Positions 9,101-17,080 of a DNA stretch of 64,000 bases are shown here, one piece after another. This stretch comes from Paraburkholderia sp. BL10I2N1. GTDB taxonomy: Bacteria > Pseudomonadota > Gammaproteobacteria > Burkholderiales > Burkholderiaceae. How positions within the stretch are numbered: position 1 is the stretch's first letter; every line of letters starts with the position of its first letter. Made by a program: the position numbers and the translations under genes. The DNA lies in assembly GCF_004361815.1 (NCBI RefSeq), contig NZ_SNWA01000001.1, positions 3,472,001-3,536,000 on the forward strand, in the 5' to 3' direction. The notes below the pieces were generated by a model that was given only the letters and a program-made list of their open reading frames with translations, did not search any database and was not told where the DNA came from.

Positions 9101-11760
9101 TGGTTCGTGGTGACGCTCAGGTTCTGGTCGCTGCCGATCGCGCCGTTCTGGTTCGTGAGTGTGCCAGCGGTAATCCCGGTCGTGCCGCCACTGCCAGCGT
9201 CATTGCCGATCCTGCCCGACGAGTTATCGAGCGAGGCAACGTTCAGATCCACGGTCCCATTGGCGTGCACCGAACCGTTCTGGTTCACGACGGCCGCGCT
9301 GGCCTGGTCAAGCGAGAGGTTATTCGCGCCCGAGAGCATGCCGCCGCTGTTATTGACCGACTGCGCGACGTTCAGCGTCAGGTCGTGGCCCGATACGACC
9401 TGCGCCCCCAGTGTGTTCGACAGCCCCTGACTGGTCAGCGTCACGTCGCCGTTACCGCCGATCATACCGGCGCCACTCGCGCCGCCCGCGTTCGAGTTTG
9501 TGATCGAAGCTGCGTTGACTGTCGTCGCACCGGCGCCGATATTGGCGATGCGGCCATTCGTGTTGTCAACCGACGCGCCCGAAACGGCGAGCGTCGCTGC
9601 CGCGCCGTCCGCTTCGATCTGGCCGCCTGTGTTGCTGATTGCGCCGGATGCCGTAGCCGATACGTTGGCGTTACCCTGGATCAGGCCCGCCGAATTGTCG
9701 AGCGTGCTGCCGGACTGGACGGTGGTCGCGCCACTTGCGGTGACTGTGCCGCCTGCGTTGTTGATGCTGCCGCCCGACACTGACACGTTGCCGTTGCCGC
9801 CAATCAGGCCGCCGCCGGTATTGTTGAGTGCGCCGCTGGCGCTCACGGTCGTTGAAGCCGTGCCGCCGTTTGCGATGGCGCCGCCATCGTTCGAGAGGGT
9901 CTGGGCTGACACGTTGAGCAGGTCGTTGGCCTGCACCGTGCCACCCGAGTTGTCCAGCGTGCCCGCATCGGTTATCGAAACGTCCCGCGCGCCAATATAT
10001 CCGCCTCCGCTATTGTCGAGCGAGGCGACCTTGAACGCCGCGTGCGACTGCGCGGCGAGCGTGCCTCCCCGGTTCGAAAGCGCGCCCGCCTGGACATCCA
10101 GCGCGCCGTTCGTCGTGATGCTCCCGCCATTGTTCGACAGCGAACCGGTTGCAATGGACAGGGCGCCGGTGCCGGAATCCGCAATCTTGCCGCCATTGTT
10201 GATGAGCGCAGCGGGCGCCAGCGTCAGGCCCGCACCGTTCGTCGTGAGGGACCCGTTCGTGTTGTCGAACGTGCCGGATACGGCGATGCCAGTCGGCCCG
10301 CTGCCGGTCTGCGTCAGCGTCCCTCCGTGATTGGTGAGGTTCGTTGCGCTCAAGGATAGCTGCGTCGCATCGAGCGTCGCGGCGCTGGTGTCGAGGATCT
10401 GCGCGGCGGCCACGTTGAGCGCCCCATTGGCGGCGGTCTCGCTTCCAGTGAGCGTGACAGAGTTACCCTGTAGCGTGGCATTGCCGCCAGCGAGGTTCTG
10501 GCCGGTCGCGGACAGTGTGTTACCCGCAACTACGTTCAGGTCGCCGCCCTGGCCGACGCTGCCATCCGCATTGATACCCGCGCCAAGCGTGCCGGTTGAT
10601 GCGAAGCTGCCCGCATTGACCGTCAGACCCTGCTGCGCGGCAAGCGTGCCGCTGTTCGTCAGCGAGCCCGGTGTAATGACCGAGACGAACTGCTGCGCGT
10701 AGGTGGTGCCACTGTTGTCGACTCCGGCAGCGGCCGACACCGCCAGGTTGCCGCTCGCACTCGTGTTGCCGGTGAGGATCAGCTTGCCCTGCGTCGTGAG
10801 CGTCAGATCGCCCGCCTGCGCGGCAATGACGCCGGCGTTCGAGACGCCGACGCCGTTTTCGGTGCCGACCAGTGTGATGCGGTTCGCGTACATGCCCCCG
10901 AGTTGGCTCACGTCGATCGATACACTGGGTGGCGGCCCGTTGCCGGCAATCGGCGTGGCTGCCAGCGTATCGTGATCGACCTGGTTTGCGCCGGTGACGA
11001 CGTTCAGGTTATTCGCGTAGATCGCCGCGTTGGCCTGCACGGCGCGCGCAATCAGGTCGACCTGGTCGACATTGGTCGCATTCAGCCCCGCGCCCTGTAC
11101 GGTAATCTGCCCGCCAGTCACCGCGAAGCCGCTCAGATTGCCGTTCGCATCAAGCGTCGGGCTGCCGGTGGTGAGAATGCCCCGCGTGGTATTGATGAAG
11201 CCGCCACCGTTCACGACGATCCCAGAGCCGTTTGCGAGAACGACTTCGGCCTTGCTGCCAGCCACCTCGATATAGCCGCGTAACTGGCTCGGCGAACTGC
11301 TGTTGACCCGGTTCAGGATGATCTTCGCCGACTGGCCCGCAGCGAAGTTCGGGTTGCCGTTGATGTAACCCGCCTGCTGCGTCTGCACGATCACGGGCGA
11401 ATTGTTCAGGATGACGCCGGCCTTCGGTACATCGAACTGCGAATAGGTATTCTGCGATACCCCGGCGCCGCTCGGTGCGTTGATGTTGACCTGCTGCAGT
11501 CCATTCGCGGTCTGGGCCACAGACGGCGCATGCGCGCCCGCTGCCGCTACCTGCGCGTTGACCAGAGAGGGCGCCACACCAAACAGCATCAGCGCGGCAA
11601 AAACCGCGTGCCGCATCGAGAACAACGAGATGCGTCCTGCTGAACGGGGAGAAGTGGTCTCGCCCGAATCTGCTTTTCCCGTTCCTCTGGCGGTTTCTGC
11701 AACGGCTACCAGCATGCCCCGGAGTCGGCTGTACACCAGTCGAAAGTGATTTTTGTTCAA
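3178..11760 (-). CDS. bcpA: BcpA/CdiA-type filamentous haemagglutinin exoprotein with C-terminal toxin region
   Basis: The 2860-residue two-partner-secretion exoprotein starts with an extended signal peptide region (MNKNHFRLVYSRLRGMLVAV), has a hydrophobic core near 50-70 and then a TPS secretion domain (about 70-300, with NPNF and LNRVNSS). Hundreds of residues of beta-helix repeats of the GG-I-N-G-G-T type follow, with FHA repeats to about 2450. The motif NVDLYN at residues 2599-2604 matches the Burkholderia Nx(E/Q)LYN junction and is followed by a 256-residue toxin region. That region has an Ala/Ile-rich hydrophobic segment and no nuclease motif I recognise. The start codon is TTG without a clear Shine-Dalgarno. 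It is fixed by the ESPR sequence, and a stop lies in frame upstream with no ATG between. The only cysteines I see are a pair near residues 1112-1123. Confidence 0.9.
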   Translation of the reverse strand: MNKNHFRLVYSRLRGMLVAVAETARGTGKADSGETTSPRSAGRISLFSMRHAVFAALMLFGVAPSLVNAQVAAAGAHAPSVAQTANGLQQVNINAPSGAGVSQNTYSQFDVPKAGVILNNSPVIVQTQQAGYINGNPNFAAGQSAKIILNRVNSSSPSQLRGYIEVAGSKAEVVLANGSGIVVNGGGFINTTRGILTTGSPTLDANGNLSGFAVTGGQITVQGAGLNATNVDQVDLIARAVQANAAIYANNLNVVTGANQVDHDTLAATPIAGNGPPPSVSIDVSQLGGMYANRITLVGTENGVGVSNAGVIAAQAGDLTLTTQGKLILTGNTSASGNLAVSAAAGVDNSGTTYAQQFVSVITPGSLTNSGTLAAQQGLTVNAGSFASTGTLGAGINADGSVGQGGDLNVVAGNTLSATGQNLAGGNATLQGNSVTLTGSETAANGALNVAAAQILDTSAATLDATQLSLSATNLTNHGGTLTQTGSGPTGIAVSGTFDNTNGSLTTNGAGLTLAPAALINNGGKIADSGTGALSIATGSLSNNGGSITTNGALDVQAGALSNRGGTLAAQSHAAFKVASLDNSGGGYIGARDVSITDAGTLDNSGGTVQANDLLNVSAQTLSNDGGAIANGGTASTTVSASGALNNTGGGLIGGNGNVSVSGGSINNAGGTVTASGATTVQSGSTLDNSAGLIQGNANVSATASGAISNTGGQIEADGAAATLAVSGASVDNTNGRIANIGAGATTVNAASITNSNAGGASGAGMIGGNGDVTLTSQGLSNTLGAQVVSGHDLTLNVAQSVNNSGGMLSGANNLSLDQASAAVVNQNGSVHANGTVDLNVASLDNSSGRIGNDAGSGGTTGITAGTLTNQNGAIGSDQNLSVTTNQLNGDGQILAGRDGTVTINGSYTNDAANRIQANHDLTFTTTGTFTNQGTLGAVNALTVTAANVDNQAGADLNSASTTINAANAITNEGRIEGDTVATKSASLTNTATIIGNTVTLSGTQYIANTGAAAVMAAAALLNLYSPGDISNTGGANMFSVGDINIAADATRDTNGLLADRSNSVTNAQSTIQAQGNLEVATQTLTNSRPAPTIETVTTDVSSLDQTKRSKYMACATGNSDKGYCTQAMWDNGYIAPINVSYSASQIVSETSGPNATDNVLVVNVGGQPQTIWYNSITNNGDGTITVNYWDDYNPNINYLPSTEYTTRSDGHNGYQRVEISRTTTTTTQQDQVTSAASEAQLLAGGNMTLANVGTINNVYSAIAAGGSIQIGSAPQTGSVASGNYGGTTVNNVGQTLYQHQTQDIVSTYAWNETTTQDVDQVVEPSIVLAPVAIGGTGGTITAGNAIQINATDINNTNVAAVNSATGATGGTLGANQALTGQQVNAPQTVASSIGALNITLPTSGLYALQTAPGASYLIATDPRLTSYTSFISSDYMLQQLGLNPQTVEKRLDDGMYEEQLVRNQITQLTGRVYLQGYTNNEAEYQALMMSGVNAAREFNLEPGMALTAAQMDALTSDIVWLVNQTVTLPDGTTQQVLAPVVYLAQTHPNDLQPSGALISADDVEIHATGSATNSGVIKGGTQTVVSATDILNRGGSISSSGTDGTTVVSATNDVVNASGQITGNRVAVLAGRDIVNTTLVDTAGVSNAAGDSKVGQTLLGTQGTIASTGDMVVAAGNDLTVHGANITAGGNSQVTAGHDITVDAVQSTTSQSVTQNDQHHWEANTTVSETSAIAAGGSLAMQSGNDMTFKGAQVSAGGDLAVVTGGNLTATNVTNTAQYDNTATDSKTRQEVDHTYDEQAVGTSFTAGGNASLAAISSDAGKGNVTLTGSSLTAGVTNGVDNGTGTATIAASGNMTINEAREEHDNYQDVESKRGSFVHSSMTDTSLSTQANVGVASAVSGDTVQIGAGKDLMIKGATVVGTSDVNLAALGNVTITTSQDTQNTSSYYQKHESGFGTSGGIGISVGSKTQTDTTRTSQVTNTGSTIGSLNGNLNVSAGNDLHVTGSDLIAAKNVTGTGANVTIDAATDTAHQDNTQTVKQSGFTLAVKAPVLDALQNTVQQSKAAGQSQDSRAAALHGMAAASGAVDAAGLAGSLANGQMPSAKIEISYGSSSSTSTFMEDSTTQKGSSVTAGGTAAFVATGGGNNAGTPGSGNVTIAGSNVNANDVLLAAQNQVNLLNTTDTDSTHSTNESKSASVGVSYGTQGWSVDASASKASGNGNSDAAMQNNTHVTAANSATIISGGDTNIIGSNVSGKQVTADVGGNLNIASVQDTMTSDAHQESSGGGFSISQGGASGSLSSQHGDASGSHAGVNEQAGIQAGTGGFNIAVNGNTDLKGAVIASDADATKNSLTTGTLTYSDIQNSSSYDANSSGFSAGTSFGDGGNNYSTHGQTSGSNTGGAAPMLGQHDSGSDSATTRSGVSAATINVTDSANQTQDIAVLNRDTSNTNGTVAKTPDVNNLLGNQADMMSAASAAGEAVARRIGDYADSKMKEAAANGDQAGVDAWKEGGADRAMMQAAGAALVAGIGGGNVVGAAAGAGVASLASGKLNELSGAIASSNPTGDSDINQALGNIVANAIATGAGAAVGGNAGAFSGYNVDLYNRQLHPEEKTLAKQLADKSGGKYTEAQVEDQMRQMGVSVNGQIESGAAATLIGQAPTDMGAQWIGSPSTSDGQTVLTQRLAPADPQLQAYILANYNSASPGGIPSQFTYALPSGNSGSSGVTGPFTQFNSADANFVRNTTADAASMVSTNAGRFGSATAAGAEIPSPYSPALGAAAFAATIAGISADAIAQIAKPNIGQYTYGGVLSLGAQVASDRIPLASPAINETVNALNNSPYSANIVNWLNNQWDSISKQNGK

Positions 11761-12398
11761 TCGTCGTTTGCAGTGCGTATTAATCCCGCCCGCGAAACTA
11801 CGCTAAACCATGACCAAAATTGTCAAAGATTGAAAGTTCGATGCAAAACCACAACGATTTTGTGAAATTCGGATTTAGCTGATTGGCTGTGAAAAAGACA
11901 GCCCTCGCCGCCGGTCGATGGCTTTGCGTTGAACGGTTTTGGCACGACTCACCAAATTTGGCATGCGTGGTGAACCGTGCGTTTATGTTCGTCCAGGTGG
12001 GACGGACGCGATCGCACCTCGGACATTCAGCCATGTGCCCATGGAGCGCAACCGGGGTGCCCATGTGCATGAGGTACGGCGCGGCTTCGACGACCGTTCC
12101 CGTAGTGAGTGGTTCTGTCTCCCAGCCGGATCAAAAGACCACCTTGCCGGCCCGGATTGAGGGACGACACTGCTAAACCAAAAGCACAACAAGGAATGGC
12201 CAAGGCGAAGCACACAGCGAGGAAAAAGCACAAATCCAGGGAAAACCCTGAACAGAACCCAAAAATCAGAAATCAGAAAACAAACAATTTCGCTCCATCC
12301 AACCTTACAACCCGCTAAAATCCGCGACTGCACGCGCCGAGCACCACGGGCACAAAACAGCAAACTGCGAAAACCAAAAACATGGACCATCAAACAGC
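11761..12398. other. Divergent intergenic region between bcpA and kgtP
   Basis: The 638-base gap separates bcpA (minus) from the permease gene (plus) and must hold both promoters. I see no convincing protein-coding frame. The last 230 bases before the permease are strongly A-rich and T-poor on the plus strand, with runs such as CAGAAATCAGAAAACAAAC, and would give an unstructured A/C-rich leader. A six-codon frame (ATG at 12382, stop overlapping the permease start) lies directly before kgtP. Confidence 0.5.
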
Positions 12399-13694
12399 AT
12401 GACCGACCAGACCATCCTCCAGCCACACGACTCCCGCCGACGCATTTTCGCGATCGTAGGCGCGTCCTCCGGCAACCTCGTCGAATGGTTCGACTTCTAC
12501 GTTTATTCCTTCTGCGCAATCTATTTCGCGCCGGCGTTCTTCCCAAGCGGCAACACCACGACGCAGTTGCTCAACACGGCGGGCATCTTCGCCGCGGGCT
12601 TCCTGATGCGCCCGATCGGCGGCTGGTTCTTCGGACGGCTGGCCGACAAGCGCGGCCGCCGCTTCGCCATGATGGTCTCGGTCTTCATGATGTGTGGGGG
12701 CTCGCTCGTCATCGCCGTGCTGCCAACCTATGCACGGATCGGCGCCCTGGCACCCGCGATGCTGCTCGTCGCGCGGCTGTTTCAGGGGCTGTCGGTCGGT
12801 GGCGAATACGGCACCAGCGCGACCTATATGAGTGAAGTGGCGCTCAAGGGCCGTCGCGGCTTCTTCGCTTCGTTCCAGTACGTCACGCTGATCGGGGGGC
12901 AGTTGTGCGCGCTGCTCGTCATCGTGATCCTGCAGCAGACCCTCTCCACCGAGGAACTGAAAGCCTGGGGCTGGCGCATTCCGTTCGTCGTCGGTGCGCT
13001 CGCGGCGCTCGTGGCGCTGTACCTGCGCAGGTCGCTCGACGAGACGACCACCGCCGAAACCCGCGCGCGCAAGGAAGCGGGCACGATTCGCGGCCTGTGG
13101 GCGCACAAGGCCGCGTTCGCGACGGTGCTCGGCTTCACGGCAGGCGGCTCGCTGATTTTCTACACGTTCACGACGTACATGCAGAAGTACCTGGTCAACA
13201 CGGCCGGCATGCATGCCAAAACGGCCAGCACCGTGATGACGGCCGCGCTCTTCGTCTACATGATGATGCAGCCAGCATTCGGCGCGCTGTCGGACCGTAT
13301 CGGCCGTCGCACGTCGATGATCCTGTTCGGCCTCTTCGCCACGATCGGCACCGTGCCGCTCCTGCATACACTGGGCGATATATCCAATCCGTACGCGGCA
13401 TTCGGCCTCATCGTGGTTGCCCTCGCAATCGTCAGCCTCTACACGTCGATCAGTGGTCTGATCAAGGCGGAAATGTTCCCCGCTGAAGTGCGTGCGCTTG
13501 GCGTGGGCCTGTCGTACGCGCTCGCGAACGCGGTCTTCGGCGGCTCGGCGGAATATGTCGCGCTGTGGCTCAAGCAGGCCGGCAGCGAGCCGACGTTCTA
13601 CTGGTACGTGACGGCACTGTGCGCGGTCGCGGGCCTCGTGTCGTTCCGCATGCGCGATCCGGGTAAGGAAGGCTACCTGCGCAACGAGCCGTAA
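12399..13694 (+). CDS. kgtP: MHS-family MFS transporter, alpha-ketoglutarate permease-like
   Basis: The 431-residue protein has twelve predicted membrane helices and the metabolite:H+ symporter signatures: [14 protein letters not shown] at the start of TM1, [18 protein letters not shown] in the loop 2-3 and GLSVGGEYG in TM4. It is closest in pattern to KgtP-type dicarboxylate/alpha-ketoglutarate permeases, which import 2-oxoglutarate with protons across the inner membrane. The substrate is inferred from family resemblance; other organic acids are possible. It is monocistronic: the upstream gene is divergent and the downstream glycosyltransferase convergent, 43 bases away. No strong Shine-Dalgarno precedes the ATG. 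Confidence 0.88.
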   Translation: MTDQTILQPHDSRRRIFAIVGASSGNLVEWFDFYVYSFCAIYFAPAFFPSGNTTTQLLNTAGIFAAGFLMRPIGGWFFGRLADKRGRRFAMMVSVFMMCGGSLVIAVLPTYARIGALAPAMLLVARLFQGLSVGGEYGTSATYMSEVALKGRRGFFASFQYVTLIGGQLCALLVIVILQQTLSTEELKAWGWRIPFVVGALAALVALYLRRSLDETTTAETRARKEAGTIRGLWAHKAAFATVLGFTAGGSLIFYTFTTYMQKYLVNTAGMHAKTASTVMTAALFVYMMMQPAFGALSDRIGRRTSMILFGLFATIGTVPLLHTLGDISNPYAAFGLIVVALAIVSLYTSISGLIKAEMFPAEVRALGVGLSYALANAVFGGSAEYVALWLKQAGSEPTFYWYVTALCAVAGLVSFRMRDPGKEGYLRNEP

Positions 13695-13737
13695 GCCGCG
13701 ACGCGCAGGACACAGGCGCGCATGCGCCGCAACGGTG

Positions 13738-14706
13738 TCAGCGCGACTGTGCGACCGGTGCCCGGCGACCTGGCATGAGCATCGAGCGGGCAATCATCAG
13801 GAGGTGGTAGTAGAGCCGCATGCTGAAGCCGTACCGGTAAGCATACGGGTGCTGTAGTGCGATGCGCAGCCCTTTGACGGGATCGTTGTTGCGGGAGTAC
13901 ACCGACACGACGATCGGCACGATGCGACGCAAGGCCAGCCTGCGTGCGGGCTCGAGCTTGCGGTCGAGGCGCAGGTTGCGCACGAACCTGTAGGCCGACA
14001 CCGAAGCCGCGCTCACCGAACGTTTCGTGGCGGTCGAAATCGACACCTCTGTCTTGCGATAGAACGATACATATTCGTTCAGGTAGTAGACGCGCTTTGC
14101 CGCAAGACATAACTCAGCGCCGAACACATAGTCGCAGCACATCCCGTACTGCTCTTTGTAGTTGATCCGGCGCACGAGGTCAGCATTGGCCATCCAGCCG
14201 TTATTCGGAAACATCTGGATGAGGCCGGTGCGTCCCGGCGGCTCCTGCAGGCCTTCCGCACTTTGCGTGCGATAGAAGTCGGCGTTGAGCCGGTCGCTCA
14301 CGTCGCGGTCGACGTGGCCCGCCAGATCGACTTCATATTGCCTCGCAAAGGCAACCTCCAGGTCAGGCTGGCGATCCCATAGCGACACCAGACGTTCGAC
14401 ACCGTCCACGGTGAGGTAATCGTCGTCGTGAATCAGCAGTATCTTGCTGCCCGTCGCACGTGCGAAGAGGCTCGCGACATTGCGGGCCTGGCCGAGCGAT
14501 GGCGTATTTTTCACGTACCGGATGCGCGGCTCGCTGGAATAGCGTGTCGCGATCAATTGCTGCGTGCGATCGTCCTTCGAATCATCACCGATCAAGATTT
14601 CGATGTTCGCGTGCGTCTGCGCAATGCATGACTCCAGACACTCGACGATGAGTTCCGGGCGATTGCACGTCGGCAGACAAATGGAGACTTTTGTTCGAGT
14701 CGTCAT
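13738..14706 (-). CDS. Family 2 glycosyltransferase
   Basis: The 322-residue protein opens with the GT-A fold signature VSICLPTCNRPELIVECLES and the acidic motif GDDSKDD (about residue 40), then a DDDYL DxD-type motif near residue 98. These are the nucleotide-sugar and metal-binding positions of GT2 enzymes. No transmembrane segment is evident, so it is probably a cytoplasmic or peripheral transferase building a cell-surface glycan. The acceptor and sugar cannot be told. A GGAAG Shine-Dalgarno precedes the ATG at 14706. There are no neighbouring polysaccharide genes on the same strand, so it appears to stand alone. Confidence 0.85.
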   Translation of the reverse strand: MTTRTKVSICLPTCNRPELIVECLESCIAQTHANIEILIGDDSKDDRTQQLIATRYSSEPRIRYVKNTPSLGQARNVASLFARATGSKILLIHDDDYLTVDGVERLVSLWDRQPDLEVAFARQYEVDLAGHVDRDVSDRLNADFYRTQSAEGLQEPPGRTGLIQMFPNNGWMANADLVRRINYKEQYGMCCDYVFGAELCLAAKRVYYLNEYVSFYRKTEVSISTATKRSVSAASVSAYRFVRNLRLDRKLEPARRLALRRIVPIVVSVYSRNNDPVKGLRIALQHPYAYRYGFSMRLYYHLLMIARSMLMPGRRAPVAQSR

Positions 14707-15090
14707 CGCTTCCGCCTTAAGTGTAGAGGGTCAATGCAGCGCGTCCACATGACGAACTACTCGCCGTGACTGGTTACGGTAGTCGAAAAAAAGTCAAAAA
14801 AAATCCTCAATAAATCGGCAGAAAAAGGCGATCTTTTAAAGGGGCGGAAGCTGTTTTCGTGAATCCGTCGCACCGCGAACGGCATGAAGGAGTTCGCTGG
14901 GCTGTCGGAAAGCCTCGCAGGAGGGCGCGATGCGGGACGCGGGCCGGAAGGTTTCAAGCCCGTTTCTATTTGCCTGGATTAATGCCATGACGTCATCAAC
15001 GATATGACGGGGATGCTATCGCGAAAACGACGCTCAACCGACAGAATGCTTTCCAGTGCGGTGATGACCGCGGCTCATTGGGAGGTAGAC
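14707..15090. other. Divergent intergenic region with A-runs
   Basis: The 384-base gap separates the glycosyltransferase (minus) and the NmrA-type gene (plus). It contains A-rich stretches around 14785-14830 and the palindrome ATGACGTCAT near 14988. It presumably holds both promoters. No small gene or known RNA element was recognised. Confidence 0.4.
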
Positions 15091-15954
15091 ATGTTTGTGA
15101 TTACCGGAATTACGGGGCAGGTTGGAGGTGTCGTGGCGCGTCGTCTGCTGGTGGCAGAAGAGGACGTTCGCGCAGTGGTGCGCAACGCTGCAAAGGGTGC
15201 GGCGTGGGCGCAGCAAGGTTGCGAAGTCGCGCTTGCGGAGATGGATGATGCCGACGCGCTGGCTTGCGCATTCGCGGGTGCAAAAGGGGTATTCATCCTG
15301 CTGCCGCCCAACTTCGATCCATCTGCGGGCTTTCCCGAGTCGCGCCGCACAATTGCCGCGCTGCGCGCGGCGCTCGAAAGCGCGCGGCCGGAAAAAGTGG
15401 TCTGCCTGTCGACGATCGGCGCGCAGGCGACACAGACGAATCTGTTGCAGCAGTTACAGATCATGGAGCAGGAACTGGGATCGCTGCCGATGCCGGTCGC
15501 GTTTCTGCGGGCAGGCTGGTTCATCGAGAACGCGGCATGGGACGTCGAAGCCGCGCGTACCACCGGCGTCATTCCGAGCTTTCTGCAGCCGCTCGACAAA
15601 CCGGTGCCGATGGTGGCAACCAGCGATATCGGCCGCGTGGCGGCGGATCTGCTTCGCGAAGCATGGCAGGGGCGGCGGGTCGTCGAACTGGAAGGTCCGT
15701 GGCGCGTCAGCCCGAATGACGTCGCCGCGGCGTTCAGCCATCTGCTTGGCCGGCCGGTGCGGATGGAGCCGGTGCCCCGCGATACGTGGGAAACCCTCTT
15801 CATGTCGCAAGGCATGAAGAATCCGACGCCGCGCATGCAGATGCTCGACGGCTTTAACGAAGGCTGGATCGGGTTCGAAGCCCCGCAGGCGGAAACGCTA
15901 AAGGGAACCGTGACGGTAGGGACGGTCCTGCAATCGTTGATCGAACGGGATTGA
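15091..15954 (+). CDS. NmrA-like NAD(P)-binding oxidoreductase
   Basis: The 287-residue protein begins with the dinucleotide-binding motif FVITGITGQVGGVVARRLL, the GxxGxxG form of atypical short-chain dehydrogenases. It lacks the classic Tyr-x3-Lys catalytic pair in the expected place, as do NmrA and related redox-sensing proteins. It may act as an NAD(P)H-dependent quinone or azo reductase or as a regulator; the sequence does not decide. The ATG at 15091 is preferred over an upstream in-frame start because GGGAGG lies nine bases before it and the fold begins right there. A hairpin with a short T-run follows downstream at 16170. Confidence 0.82.
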   Translation: MFVITGITGQVGGVVARRLLVAEEDVRAVVRNAAKGAAWAQQGCEVALAEMDDADALACAFAGAKGVFILLPPNFDPSAGFPESRRTIAALRAALESARPEKVVCLSTIGAQATQTNLLQQLQIMEQELGSLPMPVAFLRAGWFIENAAWDVEAARTTGVIPSFLQPLDKPVPMVATSDIGRVAADLLREAWQGRRVVELEGPWRVSPNDVAAAFSHLLGRPVRMEPVPRDTWETLFMSQGMKNPTPRMQMLDGFNEGWIGFEAPQAETLKGTVTVGTVLQSLIERD

Positions 15955-16002
15955 GCGGCTTGCATCGGCCGGTACAGCGGCACCTGAAGAAACCGATGGC
16001 GT

Positions 16003-16038
16003 CCGAAGCGCTCATGACGGAATGCATGAGCGCTTCGG
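16003..16038. repeat. Perfect 13-bp inverted repeat (hairpin)
   Basis: CCGAAGCGCTCAT at 16003-16015 is exactly complementary to ATGAGCGCTTCGG at 16026-16038, with a 10-base loop. There is no T-run after it, so it is not a classical intrinsic terminator, though it could stabilise the 3' end of the NmrA transcript or act in both directions. Confidence 0.6.
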
Positions 16039-16169
16039 TGCGTTCGGAGCCTGTTTCGACTGGCTATTCCCATCGCTTGTCCTGACTTACCGGCAGCAGA
16101 CGCAGTGCCGCGTCGTGTCAATCTCGATCATTTGCGGAGGACGCCTGTAAGGGGCGAGGAACCGATCCG

Positions 16170-16197
16170 CCCGGCCGAATACACAGGCCGGGGTTTT
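16170..16197 (+). terminator. Probable intrinsic terminator downstream of the NmrA-like gene
   Basis: A 7-bp GC stem, CCCGGCC at 16170-16176 and GGCCGGG at 16186-16192, is followed by GTTTTCGTT. The loop is nine bases. It lies 216 bases after the NmrA-like stop and upstream of the SRPBCC gene on the same strand. Confidence 0.55.
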
Positions 16198-16349
16198 CGT
16201 TGCGTCGTCATCGGTGCTCAAACCCGATGGCGAGCGACAGCCGCGCCGTTACGGGGCAATATGTCGATCTGATACGCAGCGAATCGACGGATGGGGGCCA
16301 CGGACGCCTTCGCGACACCGGAAACTGACGCAGGGAGGGAAGAACAATC

Positions 16350-16835
16350 GTGCGCACAGTCGAATATCAGTTCTCGACGATATGGCGAATCGATGCGCCC
16401 GTGCAGGCGGTCTGGGCCGTCATTCGCGATTCCGCTCGCTGGCCGGAGTGGTGGAAGAATGTCGAACGCGTGGCCGAGCTTGCGCAGGGTTCAGGCGAGG
16501 GCGTCGGCGCGATGCATCGTTATACGTGGAAGGGCGCACTGCCGTACCGGATCGTGTTCGACATGCGCGTGACGCGGGTCGAGCCGCTGATCGCGCTGGA
16601 AGGCGAGGCGAGCGGCGACGTCGAAGGAACGGGCCGCTGGCGCTTTTCCAGCGAAGGCCGCGCGACAGTCGTCCGCTACGACTGGCAGGTCCGCACGAGC
16701 CGGCTCTGGATGAACGTGCTGGCGCCACTCGCGCGGCCGGTGTTCCAGTGGAATCACGATGCAGTGATGCGTGAGGGCGGCATCTCACTGGCTCGCGTAC
16801 TTGACGCGCGATTGATCAGCATCGAACAGAGCTGA
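16350..16835 (+). CDS. SRPBCC (START-like) family protein
   Basis: The 161-residue protein has the START-like opening strand and helix, including IDAPVQAVWAVIRDSARWPEWW, followed by an antiparallel sheet and a long C-terminal helix. Such proteins hold a hydrophobic ligand in a helix-grip cavity; their substrates vary widely and none can be named here. The start is GTG at 16350 with GGGAGGG upstream. It is followed after 245 bases by an alpha/beta hydrolase on the same strand, but a functional link is not evident. Confidence 0.8.
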   Translation: MRTVEYQFSTIWRIDAPVQAVWAVIRDSARWPEWWKNVERVAELAQGSGEGVGAMHRYTWKGALPYRIVFDMRVTRVEPLIALEGEASGDVEGTGRWRFSSEGRATVVRYDWQVRTSRLWMNVLAPLARPVFQWNHDAVMREGGISLARVLDARLISIEQS

Positions 16836-17080
16836 AAAATGTTGGGCGCGCGGCCGCCTCATTGCCTGCGCGCAGACTGCGCGTAATACGCAGCACGTCT
16901 TCTGTTGACAACCCCTCGTGTCCGAATCCGAAGAAACAGCGTTTTCCGGATCACGCATCACCGGACCATCCAGCGGATACGGCTGCTCATTCTTTACCTC
17001 ACAGGTAATCGACGTGCCTTTCGGCGTGCGGCACATTTTCCATACCGCAGCGCCTTTTCGACGATACCAGGAGGTTCCTC

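Noticed and set aside
5650..9783. Very long open frames on the plus strand (about 640-670 codons) opposite bcpA
   Set aside because: They are Arg/Val/Asp-rich mirror frames of the repetitive high-GC bcpA coding strand, without ribosome-binding sites or recognisable domains.
12390..13793. Long antisense frame opposite the kgtP gene
   Set aside because: It mirrors a clearly identified permease, has Arg/His/Glu-rich composition and no family signature.
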